Positions 10,459 to 21,139 of a stretch of DNA of 64,000 bases are shown in pieces. The stretch is from Phlebotomus papatasi (Eukaryota; Arthropoda; Insecta; Diptera; Psychodidae). A program made the translations under genes and the position numbers. The stretch spans positions 44,578,001 through 44,642,000 of the forward strand of contig NC_077222.1 in the NCBI RefSeq assembly GCF_024763615.1, given 5' to 3'. The notes beneath the pieces were generated by a model. It saw only the letters and a list, made by a program, of their open reading frames with translations, was not told the origin of the DNA and did no database searches. The first letter of the stretch is position 1. Each line of letters opens with the position of its first letter.

Positions 10459-12321
10459 AGGGGCAATTTACGAAATAACCAGTCAAAATTGACTGGATGG
10501 CGAATATGGCGGAGACACGTTTGGTGTGGCGAAAAGTGAAATAACCCTAATTAATGCATTTCCCGTCAAATAATATCTGCAGATATCTTTAAGATTTCTG
10601 TAGAGAAAATCTACACCTCTACAGAATATCTGCAGATAAATTCTGTAGATATTCTTACGAATTTTATTTGGGCTTGGGACAAAATTCGTCAGAATATTTC
10701 GGCAGATTTATGACGAATCTATGATGAATTTCTGTAGATATTCTGTAGATTTTTTCTACATTCCAGACTTTCCAGACAAGATGTGTCAGAAGAGATGGAA
10801 AAATTTTTCACTGAAGTTTGCAAAATTCTATAGAGTTATTCTTAGTGATATCACGGTGTTTATATAAAATAAAGAATTCTGCGACGCCGTGTTACAAGTA
10901 GAGAAAAGTGAAGTGAAAACTTTAAACAGAGTGTCGACCAAAATTTCGTGTTTTTGTATCATTCGATTGGTGATTTTTAAGAAATTAGTATTTTTGCTCG
11001 CAGTTTTTTTACTTATCTAAAATGTGTACTCGGTAATGCTTGTTAAGCAGAGCATACAATTTTCTTTATAACTTCTACAGTTTCTTCATAAATCAACAAT
11101 ATTTTTGTGAAGTAATGGAGGTTATGCAGATTTTCTAGGGAGAAATTCTGCCGAGAATCTGCAGATTTTCTCTGAATGTACTAGAATATACCGTTAAAAT
11201 TCAAAAAACCTCCGAGTAAAATCGGCAGGTAGAGCAATGATTTGACGGGTTTTCAGTCTATCTTTATTCGCCGAAAAGTGGGCAAAACACAATTGGTAGG
11301 TAATTTATGGCGCGTATTTAAAATTGGGAGTCGTTATAATTTTATAGAACTTGAAGAAGCATTCTAATTTTAATTCAAATACCAATATAATTTATATTTT
11401 GGTGTAGTTTGTTGAAGATTAAATGGTGTTACTTATATTGCTTCATATCCTTCATATCAAATAAAATAAATAAAGCAATATTGGTTTAGTGCAAATATAA
11501 ATGTTTATATTTTAATCCATTTTTCCAAAATATCGTTGAGTTTGTTTTAAATTCTAAATACAATTTAAACTTTAAATATTAGAATGTTAAAAAATTATTT
11601 GGGTATTAAAGATGTCGTCACATATATTTTCTAAGAATTATGATAAATGTTGTAAGTTTGTAAAGACCAATTACCTCTCGAGAGTCAGGAGTAACATCAG
11701 AAAAATTGTATTTATTCTGATAATAAAAATTTGATTCATTTTGTACTTAAACGTGGTAAATGGTACTTCAAACGTTGCAAATATAATATATTTGATGCGT
11801 GTATTTATTGACACGTGGTGGTCTTGAGAAGGTTAATTTGATATCACAATTTTTTTTTAATATCATTGTAGAAGTCTTAGCTTGGTGAAATATTGTATGT
11901 AAAATTTAAAAATAAAGAATATAAGACCTATAAAATCCCTAAATAGTAATTCCTTTAATCACTGAACTTTCCCAAAATCTATTTTTCAGAACGCATGAAG
12001 TATTTAACGTTTATAAAATTTTAAAATACAATATTTTATTATTATTGTTGTGTCTGGGTATCTTTACTTAAATGAAATAATGCAAATAAATAACTTTTTC
12101 GTAAGATTTTGGTAAAAAAATCGTACCCGCCGGTCTCGAGCTGGCGGGTGAAATTGTCTTGGTACACCCAGAAATTCCAGCAGGTACAAGACCCAAAACC
12201 TTGTACACCCTCCATTTTTAGCGAGGAGACGCACCTTTTACCGGGTTGGCGAAATTCGCTTCACAGAAAACATGCAGTAACCAGTCAAAATTTTGACTGG
12301 TTAATTTCGTGAATTGCCCCT
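10459..12321. mobile_element. AGGGGC-ended DNA transposon (non-autonomous), with nested insert
   Basis: The terminal inverted repeats are AGGGGCAATTTACGAAATAACCAGTC and AGGGGCAATTCACGAAATTAACCAGTC (reverse of the right end), flanked by CTG on both sides (10456-10458 and 12322-12324). Removing it with one CTG rejoins YIPF codons (TPG-LLAL), confirming a 3-bp target duplication. It contains the 689-bp element at 10561-11249; without it the length is 1174 bp, matching the 1172-bp copy at 21182-22353. No transposase was recognised. The superfamily is uncertain. Confidence 0.7.
10561..11249 (+). mobile_element. CCCGTCAAAT element (2-bp target duplication), nested copy
   Basis: The ends are CCCGTCAAAT and ATTTGACGGG (10-bp inverted repeat). 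The interior is built of recurring TCTGCAGATA/TTCTGTAGAT motifs. The empty site exists in the second copy (GCATTTTTCAG at about 21281), giving a duplicated TT. No coding capacity was recognised. Confidence 0.7.
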
Positions 12322-12418
12322 CTGGTGTGTAGCTGGTGGTATCAGTTTCCAAATCCGCATTAACAGGCTTTAAACTCCATTTGAAGGCTGCCCAGGGGGC
12401 TAAGGGGACCAAACATGC

Positions 12419-13094
12419 CCCGTCAAATCATTGCTCTACCTGCCGATTTTACTCGGAGGTTTTTTTGAATTTTAACGGTATATTCTAGTACATTCAGAGA
12501 AAATCTGCAGATTCTCGGCAGAATTTCTCCCTAGAAAATCTGCATAACCTCCATTACTTCACAAAAATATTGTTGATTTATGAAGAAACTGTAGAAGTTA
12601 TAAAGAAAATTGTATGCTCTGCTTAACAAGCATTACCGAGTACACATTTTAGATAAGTAAAAAAACTGCGAGCAAAAATACTAATTTCTTAAAAATCGCC
12701 AATCGAATGATACAAAAACACGAAATTTTGGTCGACACTCTGTTTAAAGTTTTCACTTCACTTTTCTCTACTTGTAACACGGCGTCGCAGAATTCTTTAT
12801 TTTATATAAACACCGTGATATCACAAAAAATAACTCTATTGAATTTTGCAATCAGTGAAAAATTTTTCCATCTCTTCTGACACATCTTGTCTGGAAAGTC
12901 TGGTATGTAGAAAAAATCTACAGAATATCTACAGAAATTCGTCAGAAAATCTGCCGAAATATTCTGACGAATTTTGTCCCAAGCCCAAATAAAATTCGTA
13001 AGAATATCTACAGAATTTATCTGCAGATATTCTGTAGAGGTGTAGATTTTCTCTACAGAAATCTTAAAGATATCTGCAGATATTATTTGACGGG
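12419..13094 (-). mobile_element. CCCGTCAAAT element, second copy, inverted, inside a YIPF exon
   Basis: This is a reverse-complement relative of 10561-11249 with the same 10-bp ends. It is flanked by GC on both sides (12417-12418, 13095-13096). Deleting the element with one GC yields ATT TAC GCA TGT TTG GTC, which continues the YIPF protein, so the 2-bp duplication is supported independently by codon phase. Confidence 0.75.
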
Positions 13095-13283
13095 GCGTAA
13101 ATGATAATAGCTGTGGCAGCGTACGAAACCAAATGAAAATTGTAGTGCCAGTGATAGTTGGAGTTAGAGTTTTGTAGATAATTTGCAATGTTTCCACTGA
13201 TTGCAATGGAAAAGATAAGTGTAATGACAATCCAGATGGGTCCATAGAGATCTGGATTGGCATCAATTTGGGATTTGAGATAT

Positions 13284-13427
13284 CGTCGGTTACGTCTACC
13301 TCTGTCGTATCTGCATTTGTTTTGTATCTGCATTCGGTGCAAGCTACAATACAGACGTCCCCTCTTGCGTGAAATGCTGACACAAAAGAAATACAGCTAG
13401 ATACGACAGAGGTAGACGCAACCGACG
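13284..13427. mobile_element. 144-bp MITE with long inverted repeats
   Basis: CGTCGGTTACGTCTACCTCT on the left mirrors AGAGGTAGACGCAACCGACG on the right, and the match continues inward with TCGTATCT. It is flanked by ATAT on both sides (13280-13283, 13428-13431). The second copy (22382-22387) has the empty site. The insertion lies within the YIPF exon. Confidence 0.8.
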
Positions 13428-13504
13428 ATATGTCGACGGAGCTCTCTTGGGAATTATTGCCGATGCAATTCTATCCATAACCATGAAGGTGTCCACATTG
13501 AAGA

Positions 13505-14004
13505 NNNNNNNNNNNNNNNNNNNNNNNNNNNNNNNNNNNNNNNNNNNNNNNNNNNNNNNNNNNNNNNNNNNNNNNNNNNNNNNNNNNNNNNNNNNNNNNN
13601 NNNNNNNNNNNNNNNNNNNNNNNNNNNNNNNNNNNNNNNNNNNNNNNNNNNNNNNNNNNNNNNNNNNNNNNNNNNNNNNNNNNNNNNNNNNNNNNNNNNN
13701 NNNNNNNNNNNNNNNNNNNNNNNNNNNNNNNNNNNNNNNNNNNNNNNNNNNNNNNNNNNNNNNNNNNNNNNNNNNNNNNNNNNNNNNNNNNNNNNNNNNN
13801 NNNNNNNNNNNNNNNNNNNNNNNNNNNNNNNNNNNNNNNNNNNNNNNNNNNNNNNNNNNNNNNNNNNNNNNNNNNNNNNNNNNNNNNNNNNNNNNNNNNN
13901 NNNNNNNNNNNNNNNNNNNNNNNNNNNNNNNNNNNNNNNNNNNNNNNNNNNNNNNNNNNNNNNNNNNNNNNNNNNNNNNNNNNNNNNNNNNNNNNNNNNN
14001 NNNN
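13505..14004. other. Assembly gap (500 N)
   Basis: Exactly 500 unknown bases, the conventional size for an unsized scaffold gap. It separates the two copies of the duplicated segment. Confidence 1.
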
Positions 14005-14918
14005 TCGAATTAATCGATTTAATTAATGTTGAATTAAATTTGTCTATAAATAACCACATACCATCTTGAAGTTAAAAATTATTCAAGAAGAGAGTTTCAA
14101 AATATCTTTAACCTTTTAATTAATTGGCCATCTTGAATAATTCAAGATGGCCATTTTTCCGGAGATAGGTGTCAAAGAACGAAATGTTCAGCTGGACTAC
14201 CTCCAAAACATTTCCAAAAATGAACGAAATCGCCAGGGCCAATTTTTTGCAAAGTTAGAAAAACCTCATTTTTTTACCTATTTTTGGGGGGTAGGGAACG
14301 CATAAGAGGAGAGGGGGAAAAATAAAGAGGTTACGTTTGAGATAATGTTATTTGAGGAGGGGTCATCGAAGACTGGAAGTTGATATCTCTTACCGTTTGG
14401 CAGCCAGGATGGAGAAAAGTTAAAAAAAACACGATTGTCAAAACTGCTCTCTTTTGGAGTTCGAGCACTTAAAATAGTTAAAGATATGCATATACATATA
14501 CATACATATAGTTAAAGATATGTTTTTCAGTCTTTTTGACCTAACCCCTTAAAAATATATAACTGCTCTCTCTTTGATTTCTAGCAGTAAAATGACAAAG
14601 TCCAGTTTGCTAATCAAATAATATATTAAATTTAGCGAATATTGATAAATAAATTTATCAAAATTTCTTGTTTCGTTAAATTCTGAACAATGAGAAATTT
14701 TCTTTCACATTTGTCTTTAAAACGAATTAAAAAGCAATCATGGAAAAAATTAGCATATTGCTGAGTATATCTAAAAACTAGATATTGGTGATGTTTGAAT
14801 ATTGGTAAAAAAAAAAATAGATCGGGTTGGAGTGGAGGTGCTGGAAAATTTATTGAACGGACTTCCAATCAATATTGTTTTATATTCCTGTAAAACAGGA
14901 TTAGTCTATCAAATCCAG

Positions 14919-14926
14919 TATAAAAG
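14919..14926 (+). promoter_or_regulatory. TATA box of gene A copy 2
   Basis: TATAAAAG lies 70 bp before the ATG at 14996, with flanking sequence identical to the copy-1 promoter. Confidence 0.75.
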
Positions 14927-14995
14927 ACAATCTTGAACGCAAAGAGAGTGTCATTTTTAGTTTGTTCTTACTTGAGCAGTGTAGTGTGGTTAAGG

Positions 14996-16584
14996 ATGAA
15001 GATCACTTTAGGAATAGGACTTTGTGTTCTTGCTTTGCAAGTTACTGGCCAATTTTATTATAAGAATGGACACCATGTAGACGAAGTGTATAAGTGGACC
15101 AAAGTTGAATATGAATATTTACCAAAACTAGGTAATGTATCTTAAACATTGTAAAAGTCTCTAAAAAATTTTAATAGAGAATCATTGACACAAAGGCATA
15201 ATAATAAATGCTTTTCTTTTAATTTAACATATGATACCTTATTTCAATGGCCTTATATTTTTTTATTTTTTTGCAATTTGTTTCTATAGAAAATTCATAC
15301 ATTGGACCCTATCGGTATTACATACCGGAAAACAACAATATTGCTAGTCTTGGATATCATCCAGCTAGTGGATTGATGATAGTGAGCATTTTTCGCCTGA
15401 GACCTGGAGTTCCTACTAATTTGGGAGCTTTTTGTGTTGGTGATTATGAATTAGGATCAAGTCCAAGAATCTGGGGATTTCCGAATTACGAAATAAATGA
15501 CCTGCAACCATCTGATTTCTCCATACCAACTGAAGAAGAGAGAGGAGTAGGAGTGTGGAACAAACCAGGAGATCGCAGTCCATCAGTGGGATATTACTAT
15601 AATAACCCTTATAATAGATTCTCAAGCATAAGGCCTTTGTCAATTTATGGAAGGCCATTAGAAAGAATTGTGTCAACATTCCACATTACGGTTGACGAAA
15701 GATGTAATAGAGTATTCTTCATGGATAATGGACAAGTACAATATTATAAAAATGCAACCTATTCTATTCAGAAACCAGCTCTTTGGGTAATTGATTTGCC
15801 AGCAAACGGATGTCAAACTCGTAATTTTCCTATTCTCAGACGTACGGTCTTACCTGATCACATAGCTGCGCGAGCTTCTAATGGATTTGCTCAAGTTACT
15901 TTGGATTATCAGTCGGACAATTCATGTGAAGATCTCTTTGTTTACATTACAAACACTTTTTACAATTTCATGGTGGTTTATGACTATAAGAACGATGATT
16001 TTTGGACATTTGACCATCAAACTTTCCAACCAGTTATCTCAGAATCATATTTTGTGTTTGATAATTATTTTAATTACAACGCAAATTTGGGGTTGTTTTC
16101 AGTTGCTCTAGGATTTCCCGATACTAATGGGGACCGTACAGCTTTCTACACCAAGATAGCAGGTACAGCTCAATACTCTGTTTCCACGAGAGTACTCAAG
16201 AACAAGGCAAATTCCTATATTAGCTTTAATTCAGATGATTTTAGTATCATGGGATACCTAGGATGTAATCACCAACCTGTAAAAACTGCAATTGATTATT
16301 CCTATGGAGTGATGTTTTATACACAACTCCAATCGAATCAAATTCTCTGCTGGAATATTAACAAGCCTCTTAATCCAGATAACATTGGTGTTGTTCATGA
16401 ATTTGAAAAGTTTACCGTACCTATTCAAATATTTGTAGATTCTGCAGGATACTTGTGGTTCCAATCTAGCTATACTCCAATCATATATGCGTCAGATATA
16501 CCTTTAGATCCATATCAAGTGTCTACCAGAGTTTTCCGCATTAGAGTTGATGAAGCAATTCGAGGAACTGTGTGTGAAAATTAA
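14996..16584 (+). CDS. Yellow/MRJP family secreted protein, gene A copy 2
   Basis: Exons are 14996-15131 and 15290-16584, with the same phase-1 GT-AG intron and the same 476-residue length as copy 1. The signal peptide, the MRJP propeller motifs (RPGVPTNLGAFC, VDERCNRVFFMDNG, VTLDYQSD-SCEDLFVYITN, LNPDNIGVV) and the closing IRGTVCEN are intact. A segment of about 55 residues after FPNYEINDL, rich in Tyr/Asn/Arg, is the family's variable loop. The open frame beginning at 15247 includes intron sequence and is not the true start. Differences from copy 1 are a few conservative substitutions, in line with alleles or a very young duplicate. Confidence 0.93.
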
Positions 16585-17535
16585 GAAAAAAAAATTTACA
16601 AATATGAAAATAATCTATTATATTAAACGAAAGGATGATGAAAACTGTAAATCTTTGCATAAGTGTAGTAATTACTAACACAGAGGGCCTTTTTAATGTA
16701 AAAATAACTAAATAAAAATCTTTATACTTCTTAATAAAATTTTAAAAAGATATGAGGGTTTAGTGTTGAGGACATATCAATAAAGAGCTTTTATAAATGG
16801 AAAGGATTTCTTTTCATTTGGGGAAAAATTCTTTCCTTGGTATCACAAGTAAGTTCAAAAAAGTTTATCAGAATTACAGGTTTTTCATAATTCGGCGTGT
16901 GGATGCAGAATATTTTCCAAAAATAAGAGTGTAAATGGAATGGTTTTTGTATTATGTAACTCTTCTTAACTTTGACGATTAACATGTGAATTCTTTCTTT
17001 CACCTTGGTCTTAGTGGTCAATTTGTTATTGGAAAATAAAATCAGACAAAGTAGATATTAATTTGTTAATTTGACTTTTATGTGTCTGGTTCGAATTGTC
17101 ATAAAGTTTTTTTTTTATAAGTATCTTTGGTTTCTGTTTGGTCAAACTCTAAATAAAACACGCATATTTTAAAAGAAAAAATGATGGTCAAAAAATAGAG
17201 GGGTTGTTTCGTTTATCGGTGTCCCCCGGTATTATTTTTGTTATTGATTTAATGATTTGGAGTTGTAGAATAATATAGATGTAGGCGTTTATTGGGTTGA
17301 AGTTTAAAAACAAATTATAAAATTTTGTATCATGTAAGTCCACAAAGTTTCAGTAACTTCAAAACCAACATTAGGCTTAATAATAATAATAATAATAAAA
17401 AAAAACAATATGTCGAGGCTCAGATACTATATAGATTTTCACCTAAAATAGCATATGTTGGGGACACAATTTCTGAATCCGAATTAAGAATTCTGCTGAT
17501 TCTGCTAGTTCTTTTCGCCACCCGCGTTTTATAAG
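16585..17535. other. Intergenic between genes A and B, copy 2
   Basis: Counterpart of 5733-6684, with AATAAA near 16712 and an (AAT)n run near 17379-17398. No gene was recognised. Confidence 0.6.
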
Positions 17536-18292
17536 CCAGTGATAAGCCTAGATCAGCTTATAGAGGTGTGATTCCTTCGTTGCAAATTTGGATTGTGGCA
17601 AACTTTAGCGATATTTATACATTAAATAATGCATCTTTCGTTTAAATTTTATGTAACTTATTATCGCTATTAATAAGGAAAATTGGATGAGAAATGTATA
17701 AAAGTACCTGAGAATCTTTAAAGTAGATTATCTCGGAAACTATGATAGATAGAGGCCTCAAACTTTACGTCCATTTAGGGCATCTTTCAGGCTTGATATG
17801 TGCAAAATTTCACTTGAAATTGAAAAAATAGGATGAGAAATGTATAAAAGTGTCTGAAAATCGCCCCGCGAAAATCAGCGAAACAATTCGTGCCCAGCGA
17901 AAATTCGCGAAAAAATACGCAAACCGCGAAAATCCGCGAAAAATTAAAATTTTTTTTTAAATTGGTCTAAATTTTCTGGGCTACAACATAAACATAAAAA
18001 ATAGATAGATTTAGAACCGGTTTTTCAAAAAACTAATAGCACAGAAATCGTCGTACGCGCGCGTAGACATATTTAAAAAAAATTGTGAAGATATCTCTAT
18101 CCAAACCAGAGATATTGCGTACTACGGACGGCCGGACGGCCGGCAGGACGGCAGCCGGACCCGAAATTGCCGGCTTATGATTTTCAGCATCAGGGATGTT
18201 CAAAACATATACCCTGTGAATTTCAGCTTGATCGGAGCATTTGAGAAAATCCGAGGATTACAATAGGTGTGATTAGAAGGAATCACACCTAA
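17536..18292 (+). mobile_element. Family-2 Helentron-like repeat, copy 2
   Basis: Same site as 6685-7620 but shorter. It retains a single 'ATTATCTCGGAAACTATGA' tandem unit, has a deletion around 18000, and carries a longer GGACGGCCGGACGGCCGGCA microsatellite. It ends in the same AGGTGTGATT..AATCACACCTAA palindrome. Confidence 0.6.
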
Positions 18293-18494
18293 AAAAGAAA
18301 CTATTCAACTATGAAACAGATATCTCTTACAATATTTTTATCGAATTTATATGCAAATTTCTCTAAATTTATGGAACAAGTCGCTTTAAGCACCTCATCC
18401 CCGATTTTTGTAGGAATTTAATTTAGTATTATGTCTCGATATTTATGTCTCTTATGTACATATACAACAAAAATCAAGAAATTCTTGCAGGAAG

Positions 18495-18502
18495 TATAAA
18501 AG
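18495..18502 (+). promoter_or_regulatory. TATA box of gene B copy 2
   Basis: TATAAAAG lies 72 bp before the ATG at 18567. Confidence 0.7.
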
Positions 18503-18566
18503 ATCGCTTTTTAGAAAGAGTTTAAATTAGTTTTTGATCAGCTATGTACCAATAGACACTCGAAAA

Positions 18567-20086
18567 ATGAAATCTCTCTTATATAAATTATTTTTATACC
18601 TTTGCGTCTTCTGTTTTACCTCAGGAAATAATCATTATTATGTTGAAGAAGTTTACAAGTGGAATAAAATTGAGTTTGAAAATCTACCAAAATCAGGTAA
18701 ACAGATTTCACATAATTTTTGTGAATAATTATCCAGTAACTGAGTGCGCAATTGTTTTTAGAAAATTCTTACGTGGGGCCCTACAGGTACTATATCCCGG
18801 AAAATAATGACGTGATGGGAATGGGGTATCATCCGGGAAGTGGATTAATGCTAATAACTGTTAGTCGACTGAGACCTGGTATTCCATCATCATTGGCAGC
18901 ATTCTGTGTTAGTGATTACGAACTAGGATCAAGTCCTAAAATTTGGGGCTTTCCAAATTATGAAATAAATGCTCTTAAAGAGTCAGATTTTGACGGCGGT
19001 CCGGAAGAAAGCAAAGAAAAGCGATACTGGTACAGACCTAACAATAATACACACGAGTATCGATCTTTGGAAATCAAATCAGAATTTCACCATGTTTATG
19101 AAAAACCAAGTTGGCTTTCTTTGGTAGTACCTTCTCCAGCACCAATAAATCCGAATCATAGCCCTAGACTCATTTCAGTTTATCATGTAAATGTTGATGA
19201 GAAATGTAATAGAGTCTTCTTTATAGATACAGGAATATTGTCGTTTTATGGAACAGAAACATACATCATCCAAAATCCTGCACTTGTAGAAGTTTCTTTG
19301 CCTATAGATGGGTGTGAAACTCGAGATTTTACAGTAACTCGCCGAGCTGAAATTCCAAAACGAATATCTGAAAAAGTGCCCTTTGGTTTAATGTTCATAA
19401 CTTTAGACTATCAGTCTAAAAATTCCTGTGATGACCTTTTTATTTACATAACCAATATTTACGCCAATTACTTGTTGGTTTATGACTACAAGAATGATGA
19501 ATTTTGGGCTTTTACTGATCATGAAACATTTTTACCAGTTGCTGCTGAATCACATGCCGTATTTGATCGAACGCTAAAATACGAAAATCCTCTTGGAATT
19601 ATTTCAATAGGTTTAGGGTATTCAGACAAATTTGGAGATCGAACAGCTTTTTACATTACAGGAGCAAGTACAGCTCAATTTGCCGTTTCTACAGGAATCC
19701 TCAAAAACAGAAAGAAAGCCCCGAGAAATTACAAGGAAGATGATTTCCGGATTATGGGATATCGAGGATGTGATGGTCAATCTGTTAAGTTAACTGTAGA
19801 TTACACATATGGGGTAGTTTTTTATACAGATATGAATTCATACAGAATTAGATGTTGGAATATGAATAAGCCACTTAATCCGGATAATATTGGTGTGGTG
19901 TTTGAGTCCGAAAAACTTTTATACCCACTACAAATCTTTGTTGATTCGAGGGGATATTTGTGGTTTAATACTAATCACTTTCCAGTCATTTTTGGACGCT
20001 CCCCACTTGATTTAAATGAAGTCAATTCAAGAATTTTCCGAGTAAAAGTTTCTGAAGCCATTCGTGGGACAGTTTGTGAAGATTAA
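18567..20086 (+). CDS. Yellow/MRJP family secreted protein, gene B copy 2
   Basis: Exons are 18567-18696 and 18762-20086, giving 484 residues. The ATG at 18567 starts a strong signal peptide (MKSLLYKLFLYLCVFCF). An earlier in-frame start at 18534 is not an ATG. MRJP motifs seen are VEEVYKW, VGPYRYYIPENND, RPGIPSSLAAFC, VDEKCNRVFFIDTG, ITLDYQSKNSCDDLFIYITN, DYKNDEFW, GDRTAFYITGASTAQFAVST, RIRCWNMNKPLNPDNIGVV and IRGTVCED. The variable loop after FPNYEINAL is charged and Arg/Asn-rich. Its sequence is closer to gene C than to gene A. This copy keeps the open frame that copy 1 has lost. The last intron present in genes D-F is absent. Confidence 0.93.
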
Positions 20087-20304
20087 ATGGGTACCTTAAA
20101 ATAATTGATTACATATTTTTAAAGCAAGGTAGAGCCTAAATGTTTGAGATGCGGGTAGTTTGACATGCGGTGGTTTATTCTTTGATTATTTAAGTAAATG
20201 TGACAAGAACACTAATCGAGTTATTTTAATGAAGTCTATACTGGTCTATAGTATACTAAAGCGCTATACAATATTTAAAGATAATTTTCTCAGTTTTGGA
20301 TATA

Positions 20305-20538
20305 CAGTAGACTCTCTCTCAATCGGGAATATGGGGCAAAATGTCATCCGGTTTAGCGATAGAATTCAGCGTCAAAGCCTTTGTAAATTTTACAAAAAGT
20401 GCTCAATTATAAAGAATCACGATAAAATAGGAAGAATTACAACGAATTTGAGCGAATTAGCTTCATAATTAAACGTGAAAATTGTCAACAAAATTTGTCG
20501 CCCGATTGAAAAAGAGCCGATTGAGTGAGAGTCTACTG
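20305..20538. mobile_element. 234-bp TA-MITE (CAGTAGACTC family)
   Basis: The ends CAGTAGACTCTCTCTCAATCGG and its inverse CCGATTGAGTGAGAGTCTACTG are flanked by TA (20303-20304, 20539-20540). Copy 1 of the segment has the uninterrupted site. TA duplication and CAG-type ends point to a Tc1/mariner-pogo-type MITE. A related element lies at 51880. Confidence 0.85.
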
Positions 20539-20799
20539 TAATGTCTTAAAGTCAAAACATAAAAAAAGTGTTTCAAACATGCTGGCTCTCCTCTTGAAAT
20601 AATTGTTTACCTACCTTTCAATATTGTCTATCTATTCAACCTAGAAGAAAATCACAGAAATGTAAATGCATGTCCCCTTTTAACTTTAAAGAAAGCTCCT
20701 CTTTAGACAGCTTTTCTTCAGCTGCACCAAGTTTCTTGAAGCCCTGAAGGAAGTACTTCGAAAAGGTTTAGAATTAACATTAACTTATTTCTCCACAAA

Positions 20800-21021
20800 G
20801 GGGGTCCGTGGTGCAATTGGTAAGAGCGTTCGGCTCTTGGGCGGTGTGACCCCTGGCTCGACTGTCACAGTTGTGAGTTCGAGTCCCGCCCGGTGCAAAT
20901 TGTTGAAGCGTCTGAATGGACATTTTTCACGAAACATTGTAAAACTGAATAATAAACTTGTAAACTGAACAATGTACAAAATGGCAATAAAAGCCCGGTT
21001 ACATCGAAATAAATAAAATAA
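20800..21021 (+). mobile_element. tRNA-derived SINE, copy in segment 2
   Basis: Same insertion as 9894-10115, with the same 14-bp target duplication (20786-20799, 21022-21035). It therefore predates the duplication or haplotype split. Confidence 0.8.
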
Positions 21022-21139
21022 TATTTCTCCACAAATCTTCAATTTTATTTTCTACTTGTAGATAATTGCAGACTCTGAAAGCATTTTTTTTCAAGATTTA
21101 TTATATCGTTTAAATTCGTTTAAATCCGTAATTAATAAT

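Larger units (their letters stand above)
3161..13504. repeat. ~10-kb duplicated segment, copy 1
   Basis: The segment is collinear with 14005-22459 and shows only scattered substitutions and discrete indels. It carries gene A, gene B, a family-2 repeat, a tRNA-like SINE and the YIPF remnant. Structural differences from copy 2 are: a 689-bp element at 10561-11249, a 144-bp MITE at 13284-13427, an extra ~146-bp tandem unit in the family-2 repeat, retained YIPF exon sequence at 10264-10458 and 12325-13249, absence of the 234-bp MITE found at 20305, and a +2 frameshift in gene B. It ends exactly at the N gap. Confidence 0.9.
10236..13504 (-). pseudogene. YIPF1/YIPF2-like Yip1-domain membrane protein, disrupted copy 1
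   Basis: Minus-strand fragments read in order from 13504. 13504-13428 gives FFNVDTFMVMDRIASAIIP. 13283-13097 gives YLKSQIDANPDLYGPIWIV and a first membrane segment. 12416-12322 gives CLVPLAPWAAFKWSLKPV. 10458-10379 gives GLLALLCIYGYSLAIYIPV up to a GT donor. 10317 to about 10240 gives ISILQWMLVITAALMSGTV after an AG acceptor. This order and the motifs match Yip1-domain family members 1/2, multi-pass Golgi proteins linked to Rab/vesicle traffic. Three transposons split the coding sequence: the 144-bp MITE, a 676-bp element and the AGGGGC element. Removing each insert with one target duplication rejoins codons exactly. A one-base loss near 10242 also shifts the frame (copy 2 has TATTC where copy 1 has TTTC). 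The 5' part lies in the N gap. Confidence 0.8.

Noticed and set aside
13447..14059. Open frames across the N gap on both strands
   Set aside because: They consist almost wholly of unknown bases.
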